A DNA stretch of 34,373 nt from Phycisphaerales bacterium. GTDB lineage: Bacteria > Planctomycetota > Phycisphaerae > UBA1845 > Fen-1342. The stretch covers positions 1 through 34,373 of the forward strand of contig PMMM01000176.1 in the NCBI GenBank assembly GCA_003162245.1. Direction: 5' to 3'. Below the pieces are notes generated by a model that saw only the letters and a list, made by a program, of their open reading frames with translations, did not search any database and was not told where the DNA came from. The position numbers and the translations under genes were made by a program. Positions 25,230 to 32,573 of the stretch are shown piece by piece (within the stretch, counting starts at the first letter, position 1; every line of letters begins with the position of its first letter).

Positions 25230-27215
25230 ATGAAACAGACGCGACCCACGAGCCACTCGGTCCCGGATTCCGGAAAGCCCTCGCCGGCGTTCCGGCAAGT
25301 CGCTGCCAGCCTCTTGCTCATCCTCATAACCGCGGGCGTCTATCTGCCGGCATTCCGTGGGCGTTTCATCTGGGATGACGACTCTTACGTCGAACAGAAT
25401 CCCCTGCTTCACACCGTCAGCGGCCTGCACCGCATCTGGTTCGACCCGCAGGCCTCTCCCCAATACTACCCGCTGGTGTTCACCAGCTTCTGGCTCGAGT
25501 ATCACCTCTGGGGCCTCAACCCCGCCGGCCACCACATCGTGAATGTCCTGCTCCACGGGCTCGGTGCGGTCGTGCTGTGGCGCGTGCTCGCGGCGATCCG
25601 GCTGCCAGGTGCGTGGGTAGCGGCGGCCATCTTCGCCGTCCATCCGGTGCAGGTCGAATCCGTCGCCTGGATCACGGAACGGAAGAACGTCTTGTGCGGC
25701 GTCTTCTATTTCGCGGCCGCGCTGAGCTACTTGCGTTGGGCGACCGCGACGACCCGGCCGCCTGCGCGAAAGGGCGCGCCCCGCTCCGGTTTGTCGCCGC
25801 GCGGCTCCAGCGCCTCGTACATGTTTTCGCTGGCGCTCTTCGTCGCGGCCCTGCTTAGCAAGACCGTGGCCTGCACGCTCCCGGCGGCACTGCTGCTGGT
25901 CTTGTGGTGGAAACGCGGTCGCGTCGCGCTGCGCGATCTCCTCTTCGTGACGCCGCTGTTGCTGCTGGGGCTGGCCTTCGGCCTGCTGACTGCCGGGATG
26001 GAGCAGTACCGCGTTGGGGCGCAAGGCGGGGAATGGAGCCTCTCGCCCCTGGAGCACGTCCTGCTGGCCGCGCGGGTCATCTGCTTCTATGCAGCCAAGC
26101 TGCTGTGGCCGCATCCGCTGGTCTTCATTTACCCGCGCTGGCACATCGACATCACCGCGTGGACGCAGTACGTGTATCTGGGGCTCGTCCTGGGGGTAAT
26201 CGGCGGCTTGTGGCTCGCGCGCCGGCGCCTCGGAGCGGGACCGCTGGTCGGCGTGCTGTTTTTCGCGGGTACGCTTTTCCCGGCGCTGGGTTTCTTCAAC
26301 GTCTACCCGATGCGGTTTTCGTACGTCGCCGACCATTTCCAGTATCTCGCCAGCGCCGGGCTGATCGCGTTGCTGGTCGCCGCGGCTGCCGCGCAGTTGC
26401 GCCGCCTGGGCAAGCGCGGGGTGGCCGGCGCGCCGCTGCTCGCGGTCGGCGTGTTGGCCCTGCTCGGCTCCACGACCTGGCGGCGCAGCGCAGACTACAC
26501 GCACGTCGAGGGCTTGTGGCGCGACACGCTCGCCAAGAACCCGGACGCCTGGATCGCGCACATCAACCTGGCGAACATTCTGTCGAAGAGAGACGAAGTC
26601 GCGGATGCGGTCGACCACTACAAGCAGGCTCTCCGGCTCAAGCCCGACGAGGCTTTCGCCCACCACAACTGCGCCGCGGCCCTCGTCATGCTGGACCGCT
26701 TTGCCGAGGCGGCCGAGCACGGTCGCGCAGCCGTGCAACTCGAGCCGCGCTGGCCGAATGCGCATTTGACCCTGGCGATCGCGCTGGCCCTGTCCAACGA
26801 ACCCCGCGAAGCCGTCCAGCACTTTCGCACGGTGTTGAACCTCGAACCGTCGAACACATCCGCCCAGGCTTGCCTGGCCTGGATCCTGGCGACACATCCC
26901 GATGCCGACGTCCGCCGGCCGAGCGAAGCCGTCGCTCTGGCTGAGCAGGCCGCCCGCGGATCGGCCAGCCCCAGCCCGACGATCCTGGACACGCTGGCGG
27001 CGGCCTACGCGGCCAACGGCCAGTTTTCGCAGGCCGTCAAGACGGCCCAACTCGTCCAGAACCTCGTCGCGGCCAGCGGGCCCCGCGAGCTTTTGGATGC
27101 CGTCCAGGCCCGGCTGAACCTGTACCGCCAGGGTCAGGCGTTTTACGGATGGAACGCGAACTCCGGCAACATGGGCGGATTCTGGCGGCCGGCATCCCGC
27201 CCGGCTGCTCCGTGA
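25230..27215 (+). CDS. TMTC-like multi-pass membrane protein with C-terminal TPR repeats
   Basis: This 661-aa protein (from ATG 25230) has about ten membrane helices over residues 20-415, then four or more tetratricopeptide repeats (about 430-600, for example 'AWIAHINLANILSKRDEVADA'). The 'WDDDSYVEQNPLL' loop after the first helix and 'HPVQVESVAWITERKNVL' match the TMTC/GT-C type O-mannosyltransferase-like group known in animals and bacteria. It would transfer sugar from a lipid-linked donor on the outer face of the membrane; this is inferred. No strong ribosome-binding site is seen. A GTG at 25185 would add 15 residues but lies beside a hairpin. The C-terminal tail is Pro/Gly/Trp-rich. Confidence 0.87.
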   Translation: MKQTRPTSHSVPDSGKPSPAFRQVAASLLLILITAGVYLPAFRGRFIWDDDSYVEQNPLLHTVSGLHRIWFDPQASPQYYPLVFTSFWLEYHLWGLNPAGHHIVNVLLHGLGAVVLWRVLAAIRLPGAWVAAAIFAVHPVQVESVAWITERKNVLCGVFYFAAALSYLRWATATTRPPARKGAPRSGLSPRGSSASYMFSLALFVAALLSKTVACTLPAALLLVLWWKRGRVALRDLLFVTPLLLLGLAFGLLTAGMEQYRVGAQGGEWSLSPLEHVLLAARVICFYAAKLLWPHPLVFIYPRWHIDITAWTQYVYLGLVLGVIGGLWLARRRLGAGPLVGVLFFAGTLFPALGFFNVYPMRFSYVADHFQYLASAGLIALLVAAAAAQLRRLGKRGVAGAPLLAVGVLALLGSTTWRRSADYTHVEGLWRDTLAKNPDAWIAHINLANILSKRDEVADAVDHYKQALRLKPDEAFAHHNCAAALVMLDRFAEAAEHGRAAVQLEPRWPNAHLTLAIALALSNEPREAVQHFRTVLNLEPSNTSAQACLAWILATHPDADVRRPSEAVALAEQAARGSASPSPTILDTLAAAYAANGQFSQAVKTAQLVQNLVAASGPRELLDAVQARLNLYRQGQAFYGWNANSGNMGGFWRPASRPAAP

Positions 27216-27347
27216 AGCGGCGGTGGCACAACTCTGCGAGCCGGGCGCACCTTCCGCCGCCGTCGCGCCGGCCCTGTTCGCGCAGGCCGGACAATCGGCG
27301 ATAATGGGCTCGTGTTGGAAGCTGCGGCCCAGCCAACCGGAGGCGAT

Positions 27348-27737
27348 ATGAGAGCTTCGACGCGCCTTGTAACGGTCCAGCGCCGGCTGCGGAGCGCCGC
27401 AGTCATACTCGGCTCGGCGGGCCTGCTCTTGTGCTTGACCGGCTGCCAGGGGGCGATCATCGGGGACTGGCGCCTGACCGACGCGGTGCCGAACCGGCAG
27501 GTCTTCAGCATCGACAACGCCACCTTCCGCGGCGACGGCACGTACAGCGCCACCACGACGATCGAAGGCGTCACGAACAACGAGAAAGGCACGTACGACT
27601 TCAACGGCTTCAAGCTCCTGCTACGGCCACAGGCCGGCGGGCAGCGGTCGTACACGGTGAGCCTCAAGCTGGACCGGCTGGAGCTTACGGCCGGGAAGCG
27701 CCACGCGGTGCTCCAGAAAGGCAAAAAGGGCGGCTAG
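27348..27737 (+). CDS. Small lipoprotein of unknown function
   Basis: A 129-aa product with a basic N-terminus, a hydrophobic stretch and lipobox LTGC, Cys33 being the lipidation site. The rest is a small beta-rich domain ('IIGDWRLTDAV', 'FRGDGTYSATTTIEGV', 'KGTYDFNGFKLLL', 'YTVSLKLDRLEL'). This resembles lipocalin-like single-domain proteins that begin with G-x-W. GGAGG is 4 nt before ATG 27348; the frame is open 12 codons farther but without a ribosome-binding site. A GATAAT at 27300 may be its -10, though no good -35 is seen. Only 1 nt separates it from the acylphosphatase gene, so both are probably one transcript. Confidence 0.8.
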   Translation: MRASTRLVTVQRRLRSAAVILGSAGLLLCLTGCQGAIIGDWRLTDAVPNRQVFSIDNATFRGDGTYSATTTIEGVTNNEKGTYDFNGFKLLLRPQAGGQRSYTVSLKLDRLELTAGKRHAVLQKGKKGG

Positions 27738-27738
27738 C

Positions 27739-28032
27739 ATGACCGAGGCGGCCGGCCGCGGGCCGATTCGTTGTCGCGTGCTGTACTCCGGCCGCGTGCA
27801 GGGCGTGTGCTTCCGCGCGACGGCCCAGGAGCTGTCGCGCGGCCGCGCTGTCGTCGGGTTCGTGCAGAACCTGCCGGACGGGCGGGTCGAGCTGGAAACC
27901 GAGGGGGCGGCCGGCGACGTGGAGGATTTCCTGGCGGCGGTGGCGCGGCACTTCGAAGGGTGTATTGCGAGTGCGTCGCGGACGGCGGTGCCGGCGCGCG
28001 GCGATGAGGCGCGGTTCGAGATTCGCTATTAA
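27739..28032 (+). CDS. acyP: Acylphosphatase
   Basis: A 97-aa enzyme that hydrolyses the carboxyl-phosphate bond of acyl phosphates in the cytoplasm. The signature 'SGRVQGVCFR' gives the phosphate-binding loop and catalytic Arg26. 'GFVQNLPDGRVEL' supplies catalytic Asn44. Length and the beta-alpha-beta pattern match the family, and the C-terminus ends in the usual 'FEIRY'. The ATG lies 1 nt past the stop of the lipoprotein gene. Two alternative 6-bp hairpins (28051-28070 and 28057-28075) follow and also lie at the 3' end of the opposing tRNA-Arg gene; neither has a T-run. Confidence 0.95.
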   Translation: MTEAAGRGPIRCRVLYSGRVQGVCFRATAQELSRGRAVVGFVQNLPDGRVELETEGAAGDVEDFLAAVARHFEGCIASASRTAVPARGDEARFEIRY

Positions 28033-28077
28033 CCCCCTGCCCCACGAAGCGTCACGGGCCGGCGCGTGACCGGCCGA

Positions 28078-28151
<74 letters not shown>

Positions 28152-28228
28152 CGCGGTGGTATTAACCACACGGCGAGTGTACCGCCGGCGCGCGGCGCAT
28201 TCAAGTTGCGACAGGAGCTGGGAGCGTC

Positions 28229-28873
28229 ATGGACGAGTTCTGGACGGAGATCGCGAAGCTGCTGGCGGCGGTGGCGGCCGGGGCGCTGATCGGGTTGGAG
28301 CGCGAGTTGGCCGACAAGCCGGCGGGATTTCGCACGAACATCCTGATTTGCCTCGGGGCGGCGCTGTTCACGCTGATCTCGGTCCGCATGTCCACGGGCC
28401 CCGCTGTGGACCGCACGCGCATCGCGGCGCAGATCGTGACCGGCGTCGGCTTCCTGGGGGCCGGTGCGATCATCCAGTTTCGCGGGGCCATCGTGGGGCT
28501 CACGACGGCCGCCACCATCTGGGCGGTCGCCAGCGTCGGGATGGCCTTCGGGGCCGGCGAGTTCGCGCTGGGCCTGGCCGGCACGCTCCTCACCAGCGGC
28601 GTGCTGTTCGGGCTCGGGTTAGTCGAAGGCCGCATCAACGAGTGGCGGGTCGTGGCCGTCTTCGAGATGGAGCTGGAACCGAGCGTCGACGTGCATGCGC
28701 TCGTGCAACGCCTGATGAGCACGACCCGCGCACGGCTCCGCTCCTACTCGGTTAGCAAGGCGCGCGATGGTCTGCACGGGCGCGTGACCGTCGTCGGGTC
28801 GGCCGAGCACCTGCAAAAGCTCGAGGAGTTCCTCTGGAAGGAGCCCACGGTTCACGCCCTGCGGCGCATCTAG
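28229..28873 (+). CDS. MgtC/SapB-family membrane protein
   Basis: This 214-aa protein has the MgtC/SapB N-terminal domain: about five membrane helices over residues 8-130, with 'AAGALIGLERELADKPAGFRTNIL' and 'IVTGVGFLGAGAII', the two signature regions, and 'GLTTAATIWAVASVGMA'. A soluble ACT-like C-terminal domain follows (about 140-214, 'WRVVAVFEMELEPSVDVHALVQ'). Family members are inner-membrane proteins; in pathogens MgtC modulates ATP synthase and low-magnesium survival, but the role here is unknown. A GGGAG site precedes the ATG. It is convergent with the DUF4097 gene, 31 bp apart. Confidence 0.9.
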   Translation: MDEFWTEIAKLLAAVAAGALIGLERELADKPAGFRTNILICLGAALFTLISVRMSTGPAVDRTRIAAQIVTGVGFLGAGAIIQFRGAIVGLTTAATIWAVASVGMAFGAGEFALGLAGTLLTSGVLFGLGLVEGRINEWRVVAVFEMELEPSVDVHALVQRLMSTTRARLRSYSVSKARDGLHGRVTVVGSAEHLQKLEEFLWKEPTVHALRRI

Positions 28874-28904
28874 CGCGCCGGCCGCGCTTCCCGTAAACGC
28901 CGCA

Positions 28905-29840
28905 TCAACGGAAATCGACCGTAACCGATCCGTTCGTCGTCTCGGCCAGAATTTCGCCCGCGCCCCCGCCGTTCAATGTCCCGCGTGCGAATTCGCGCTC
29001 CCGCCGCTTGATGTCGGTCACCACGTCGGCCGTATCGAGGTTCAGGTGGCCGTTCCCCGCGCGCAGGCTCAGCCGGGCCTTCATGGTCCGCGGCAACGCC
29101 AGGCGAATCTGGCCGTTGCTCGTGGTGGCGACGACCGAGCCCTCGTCCGCCGGCGTGGCGACGACGTGGACCGACCCGTTCGACGTCGCGGCATGCACGT
29201 CGCCCTCGTTGCTGAATACCTCGATCGAGCCGTTCGCCGTCTCGGCCCGGCACGCGCCTACGATGTCGCGGAGCGTAATCTCACCGTTGCTGGTCCGCGT
29301 CTCGACGTTGCCCCGCACGGTGCGCACGACGATCCGCCCGTTGCGGGTAATCGCGCTCACGTTCCCGTCCACGTCGTGGACCTCGACCGCCCCGTTGCTG
29401 GTTTGGGCGGCCACGCGGCCGCGCATGTCGGCGACCGAGATCGAACCGTTGTTCGTGTTGACGTCCGCCGCACACGGTCCGGGGACGATGATGTTCAGCG
29501 TGCTGCCCGGCGAGAGCGTCGCCAGCGACGCGGGGATGCGCAGCTCCACGATCAGCGTGCTGGCGTCCTTGTCGTCCTGCCGCGCGAGCACTTCCATCTG
29601 GTTCAGGTAGCCCTGGGCCTGCTGATAGCTGGAGGCCCGCACGCGCGTCTGCGCGTCGACACGCACCTCGGCCACGTCGGCGGCCGCCAACGTCACACGG
29701 CCGTTGCTGTTGCGGATCACCAGGCGTTCGTAGTTCTGCCACGGGGCCGTGAGGGAAAAGTCACGGCTGGCCTGGACCATGCATCCAGTCAACCCCGCCA
29801 CGGATATCGACACCAACGCCAAAACCTGCACACGCTTCAT
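28905..29840 (-). CDS. DUF4097-type lipoprotein with SNG beta-repeats
   Basis: A 311-aa lipoprotein: lipobox LTGC puts the lipidated Cys at residue 20. From about residue 45 the sequence is a row of short repeats in which 'T.NG' or 'SNG' recurs about every 18-22 residues (SNGRV, NNGSI, SNGAV, RNGRI, SNGEI, ANGSI, SNGSV, SNGQI, GNGHL, TNGSV). This is the pattern of the putative-adhesin DUF4097 family, which folds as a right-handed beta-helix. It probably sits on the periplasmic or outer face. GGAGG is 8 nt before ATG 29838-29840; the frame is open 37 codons farther with no ribosome-binding site. It occupies the place where rpoB often follows rplL, but a strong terminator separates it from rplL. 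Confidence 0.88.
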   Translation of the reverse strand: MKRVQVLALVSISVAGLTGCMVQASRDFSLTAPWQNYERLVIRNSNGRVTLAAADVAEVRVDAQTRVRASSYQQAQGYLNQMEVLARQDDKDASTLIVELRIPASLATLSPGSTLNIIVPGPCAADVNTNNGSISVADMRGRVAAQTSNGAVEVHDVDGNVSAITRNGRIVVRTVRGNVETRTSNGEITLRDIVGACRAETANGSIEVFSNEGDVHAATSNGSVHVVATPADEGSVVATTSNGQIRLALPRTMKARLSLRAGNGHLNLDTADVVTDIKRREREFARGTLNGGGAGEILAETTNGSVTVDFR

Positions 29841-29945
29841 GGTCGTGTCCTCCGCTGAGTTACAGGGCCCACGATCGCGGCCGGACCCGCCGCAGACCGC
29901 CGGGCGGGCCCCCGGCCTGCGAATAGGGTACGCGGAACCGTCGAA

Positions 29946-29983
29946 AAGCAAAAGGAGCCCGACCGGCGGGCGGTCGGGCTCCT
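29946..29983 (-). terminator. Intrinsic terminator of the rplKAJL cluster
   Basis: A perfect 12-bp stem (29953-29964 with 29972-29983) with a 7-nt loop lies just after the rplL stop codon. On the minus strand it is followed by TTTTGCTTTTC, a classic T-tract. It ends the ribosomal transcript before the DUF4097 gene. Confidence 0.88.
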
Positions 29984-30011
29984 GCGTGAATCCACGATCC
30001 GGAGTGGGGGG

Positions 30012-30413
30012 CTACTCGACGGCGACGGTCGCGCCGGCCGCTTCGAGTTCCTTCTTCCACTTTTCGGCGTCTTCCTTGCTGATGGCCTCGAGCATCGTCT
30101 TGGGAGCGCCGTCCACCATCTCTTTGGCCTCCTTCAGGCCGAGATCGCCGCGCGCAGCGCGCACGACCTTGATGACCTGAAGCTTTTTATCGCCGACGGC
30201 CTTGATGACCACGTTGAACTCGGTCTTCTCTTCGACGGCCGCCGCCGCAGCGCCCGCCGCCCCGCCCGCCGGGGCCATCATGACGGCCCCGCCCGCCGCC
30301 GGCTCAATGCCGTATGCGTCCTTCAGGTAGTCGGCCAGCGACTTGGCCTGGACCAGCGTCAGCCCGGCGATCTTGTCGCCGATGTCCTTGATCGCGGTGT
30401 CAACTTCTGCCAT
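30012..30413 (-). CDS. rplL: 50S ribosomal protein L7/L12
   Basis: The 133-aa stalk protein binds L10 as dimers and recruits translation factors to the ribosome. The N-terminal dimerisation domain ('[27 protein letters not shown]') leads to an Ala/Gly-rich hinge (about 39-60). The C-terminal factor-binding domain has '[24 protein letters not shown]', 'GLGLKEAK'-like '[16 protein letters not shown]' and a terminal 'GATVAVE'. GGAG is 9 nt before ATG 30411-30413. It is the last gene of the cluster, preceded by a hairpin-rich 173-nt gap after rplJ and followed by a strong terminator. Confidence 0.97.
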   Translation of the reverse strand: MAEVDTAIKDIGDKIAGLTLVQAKSLADYLKDAYGIEPAAGGAVMMAPAGGAAGAAAAAVEEKTEFNVVIKAVGDKKLQVIKVVRAARGDLGLKEAKEMVDGAPKTMLEAISKEDAEKWKKELEAAGATVAVE

Positions 30414-30456
30414 TGCGTGATACTCCGTAGCAAACGTCCTTGATCGCCCTGATAGC

Positions 30457-30475
30457 GGAGGCCCCATTGGCCTCC
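30457..30475 (-). other. RNA hairpin in the rplJ-rplL gap, proximal to rplL
   Basis: GGAGGCC (30457-30463) pairs perfectly with GGCCTCC (30469-30475) around a 5-nt loop, about 45 nt before the rplL ATG. It may be a processing site, attenuator or translational element that lets L7/L12 be made in excess over L10. Confidence 0.45.
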
Positions 30476-30534
30476 TTTAATCCGCACGCGGAGCAGTCAG
30501 AACGCATCATCTCAAAGTAGCGGGTCGCAGATAC

Positions 30535-30573
30535 CGAGAAACGAGCAAAGCGGCTGCGGTGGCTCGTTACTCG
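30535..30573 (-). other. RNA hairpin in the rplJ-rplL gap, proximal to rplJ
   Basis: A 12-nt arm (30535-30546) pairs with 30562-30573 at 11 of 12 positions around a 15-nt loop. It begins 13 nt past the rplJ stop codon. No T-run follows on the minus strand, so it is more likely a processing or mRNA-stabilising stem than a terminator. Confidence 0.45.
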
Positions 30574-30586
30574 CTACGCGCAACTC

Positions 30587-31135
30587 TTAACTCGCCTTCG
30601 CGACCGGCTCGTCCTTCTCAAGCTTGTCAATCATCGCCTTCAGGCAGCCGGCCACGTTGCCGCCGCCCGAGAGGATGGCGGAAACCAGCTTGCCGCCGGG
30701 CGACAAGACCATTGCAACCAACTGCGCCTGCAGGTCCCGCTTGCCGGGCATCTTCGCCAGGTCCTGGACCTGCGCTTCGTCCAGGAACTCGCCCTCCAGC
30801 AGCGCCCCGCGCAGCTTCACGGCGTTCTTGGGGAACTTCGGCAGCCACTCCTCGAGCGCCTTGGCCGCGTCGATCGCCGTCTCCCCGCCCGTGAGCAGTG
30901 CGACCGGCCCGCCCAGAGCGCCGGCCAGCCGGGCCATCGGCCCGTCCTGGCACGCCCGCTGCAGGAGCGAGGTCTTGACGACCTCGAGCTTCATGTGCCG
31001 GGCGCGCAAGTCGCGGCGGAAGTTGTTGGTCACGATCCCGTCCACGCCGATCATCTCGACCCAGACGGCGTTGGTCGCTTCACCGTAGCGGGCCGCCAGC
31101 TCGCGAGTAAGGATGTCTTTGACCTGCTTGCTCAT
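30587..31135 (-). CDS. rplJ: 50S ribosomal protein L10
   Basis: The 182-aa protein anchors the L7/L12 stalk to 23S rRNA and commonly represses its own operon. 'SKQVKDILTRELAARYGEATNAV' opens the rRNA-binding domain, and 'ARHMKLEVVKTSLLQRA' and 'LTGGETAIDAAKALEEW' are in L10 positions. The C-terminal helix that binds L7/L12 dimers follows ('NVAGCLKAMIDKLEKDEPVAKA'). GGAG is 9 nt before ATG 31133-31135. It begins 6 nt past the rplA stop, so both are on one transcript. Confidence 0.95.
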   Translation of the reverse strand: MSKQVKDILTRELAARYGEATNAVWVEMIGVDGIVTNNFRRDLRARHMKLEVVKTSLLQRACQDGPMARLAGALGGPVALLTGGETAIDAAKALEEWLPKFPKNAVKLRGALLEGEFLDEAQVQDLAKMPGKRDLQAQLVAMVLSPGGKLVSAILSGGGNVAGCLKAMIDKLEKDEPVAKAS

Positions 31136-31141
31136 GTCGAA

Positions 31142-31837
31142 TCACTCCGCCGCCGCGGCCGCGACCTCGATCTCGACCGAGGGCGTCATGGTGCCGCTGA
31201 GGCAAATTTTCTTGATGTAGTGGCCCTTCGCACTGGCCGGCTTCATCCGCCGGATGTTGTCCACGAACGCCGTGACGTTCGCCTTGAGGTCCTCTTCCGA
31301 GAAGCTCAGCTTGCCGACAACCGTGTGTATGTTCCCGCCGGCGTCGTTGCGGAACTCCACCTTGCCGGCCGAGTACTCCTTGACGGCGGTGACGATGTCG
31401 GGCGTCACGGTGCCGCTCTTGGGCGACGGCATTTTGCCCTGCGGCCCGAGCACGCGGCCGAGCTTGCCCACCTTGCCCATCAACGAGGGGTGGGCAATCG
31501 CAACGTCGAACTCGGCCCAGCCTTTTTGGACCTTGTCGATCAGCTCCTCGGCACCGGCCTCAAGCGCCCCGGCCGCCTTGCAGGCCGCCACGTCGCCTTC
31601 GCCGCAGAACGCGATCACGCGTTTGGTCTTGCCGATGCCTTTGGGGAGGGCGATCGACCCGCGGATGGCCTGGTCGGCCTGCTTGGCATCGATGCCAAGG
31701 TGGCAGACCAGGTCCACGCTCTGGTCAAACTTGGCCTTTGAGTAGGTCTTGAGGCGCTTGAGCCCCTCGTCGAGGGGCAGCGGCTTGGAAGGGGCTTTCT
31801 CTTGGTCTTTCTTGTAACGCTTGCTGCGAAAACGCAT
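31142..31837 (-). CDS. rplA: 50S ribosomal protein L1
   Basis: A 231-aa protein that binds 23S rRNA at the mobile stalk and, in many bacteria, represses translation of the rplKA mRNA. L1 signatures include 'GSIALPKGIGKTKRVIAFC', 'GRVLGPQGKMPSPKSGTVTPDI' and 'VEFRNDAGGNIHTVVGK'. The N-terminus begins with a basic 'MRFRSKRYKKDQEK' before the usual 'LDEGLKRLK'. The ATG at 31835-31837 has GGGAG upstream. The frame is open to 31936 but overlaps the tandem heptamer region and lacks a ribosome-binding site. The length equals the family norm from the chosen start. Confidence 0.96.
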   Translation of the reverse strand: MRFRSKRYKKDQEKAPSKPLPLDEGLKRLKTYSKAKFDQSVDLVCHLGIDAKQADQAIRGSIALPKGIGKTKRVIAFCGEGDVAACKAAGALEAGAEELIDKVQKGWAEFDVAIAHPSLMGKVGKLGRVLGPQGKMPSPKSGTVTPDIVTAVKEYSAGKVEFRNDAGGNIHTVVGKLSFSEEDLKANVTAFVDNIRRMKPASAKGHYIKKICLSGTMTPSVEIEVAAAAAE

Positions 31838-31888
31838 CGCAAAGCTCCCACTACTACGGCCCGTGGTGCGGCCACTCAAAATGTATCC

Positions 31889-31930
31889 GGTGACAGGTGA
31901 GACGTGACAATCCGAACCGGGGCTGTCACC
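31889..31930 (-). other. Inverted repeat in the rplK-rplA gap
   Basis: GGTGACAG (31889-31896) and CTGTCACC (31923-31930) are a perfect 8-bp inverted repeat with a 26-nt loop; an extra GTGACA in the loop can compete for pairing. It lies between rplK and rplA and could be an L1-responsive or processing element, which is inference. Confidence 0.3.
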
Positions 31931-31950
31931 TTTCACTTTTCACTCTTCAC
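31930..31950. repeat. Three tandem heptamers overlapping the rplK stop
   Basis: CTTTCAC, TTTTCAC and TCTTCAC follow one another without gaps. The last unit contains the rplK stop codon (31947-31949). Units are imperfect. Confidence 0.6.
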
Positions 31951-32399
31951 GACTCCGCTATCTCGATGCCCATGCTGCGCGCCGTGCCAGCCACAATCTT
32001 CATCGCGGCGTCCACGTCGAACGCGCTCAGGTCCTTGGCCTTGGTCTCGGCGATCTGCCGTACGTCCGCCTGTGTCACACGGCCGACTTTGTGGCGGTTC
32101 GGCTCGCCGGAGCCCTTCTCGACGATCGCCAGCGTCGCGTCCAGCGGCTTGGCCACCTTGAGCAGCAGCACGGCGGCCGGCGGGCTCTTGACGACGAACT
32201 CGAACGTCTTGTCCTTGTAGACGGTGATCTCGACCGGGCAGGTGATGCCGTCCATCTTCTTCGTCCGCTCGTTAAACTGCGCGACGAACTGCCCGATGTT
32301 CACGCCGTGCTGGCCGAGCGCGGGACCGACCGGCGGAGCCGGCGTGGCCTTGCCGCCCGGAGCCTGCAACTTGATTTTCGCGATGATGGGCTTGGCCAT
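31947..32399 (-). CDS. rplK: 50S ribosomal protein L11
   Basis: The 150-aa protein binds the GTPase-associated region of 23S rRNA. '[31 protein letters not shown]' is the L11 N-terminal signature with the proline-rich hinge, 'FNERTK' follows, and the C-terminal rRNA-binding domain ends '[25 protein letters not shown]'. The ATG at 32397-32399 is preceded by AGGAA. A TATACT promoter lies about 70-100 nt upstream, in the 174-nt gap after nusG, so rplK may begin its own transcript as well as read through from nusG. The short leader contains self-complementary GC-rich sequence that could host the L1 operator. Confidence 0.97.
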   Translation of the reverse strand: MAKPIIAKIKLQAPGGKATPAPPVGPALGQHGVNIGQFVAQFNERTKKMDGITCPVEITVYKDKTFEFVVKSPPAAVLLLKVAKPLDATLAIVEKGSGEPNRHKVGRVTQADVRQIAETKAKDLSAFDVDAAMKIVAGTARSMGIEIAES

Positions 32400-32467
32400 A
32401 GTCCGTTCCTACCGTTCACCCGTCGCCGGCGGCCCACCCGCGGGTCCGCACGGCACGAAGAACCGCC

Positions 32468-32496
32468 AGTATAGTACAATCGCCGGCGACTTTCCA
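32468..32496 (-). promoter_or_regulatory. Putative rplK promoter
   Basis: TGGAAA (32491-32496) and TATACT (32468-32473) on the minus strand are 17 nt apart. A start near 32461 gives a leader of about 62 nt. It is the best AT-rich spot in the nusG-rplK gap. Confidence 0.5.
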
Positions 32497-32573
32497 GGGG
32501 GCTGCCCCGCCGCCTAGCACGCCCAACGCCTGGCAGGCACCGCCTGGCCCATGACGCAAGGCCGCGGCCGGAG

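Noticed and set aside
25122-27050. 642-codon minus-strand frame antisense to the TMTC-like gene
   Set aside because: Composition is Arg/Gln/Glu-rich and without domains; the opposite frame has membrane helices and TPRs.
27143-27724. 193-codon minus-strand frame across the lipoprotein gene
   Set aside because: Antisense shadow; the plus strand has a lipobox and GGAGG.
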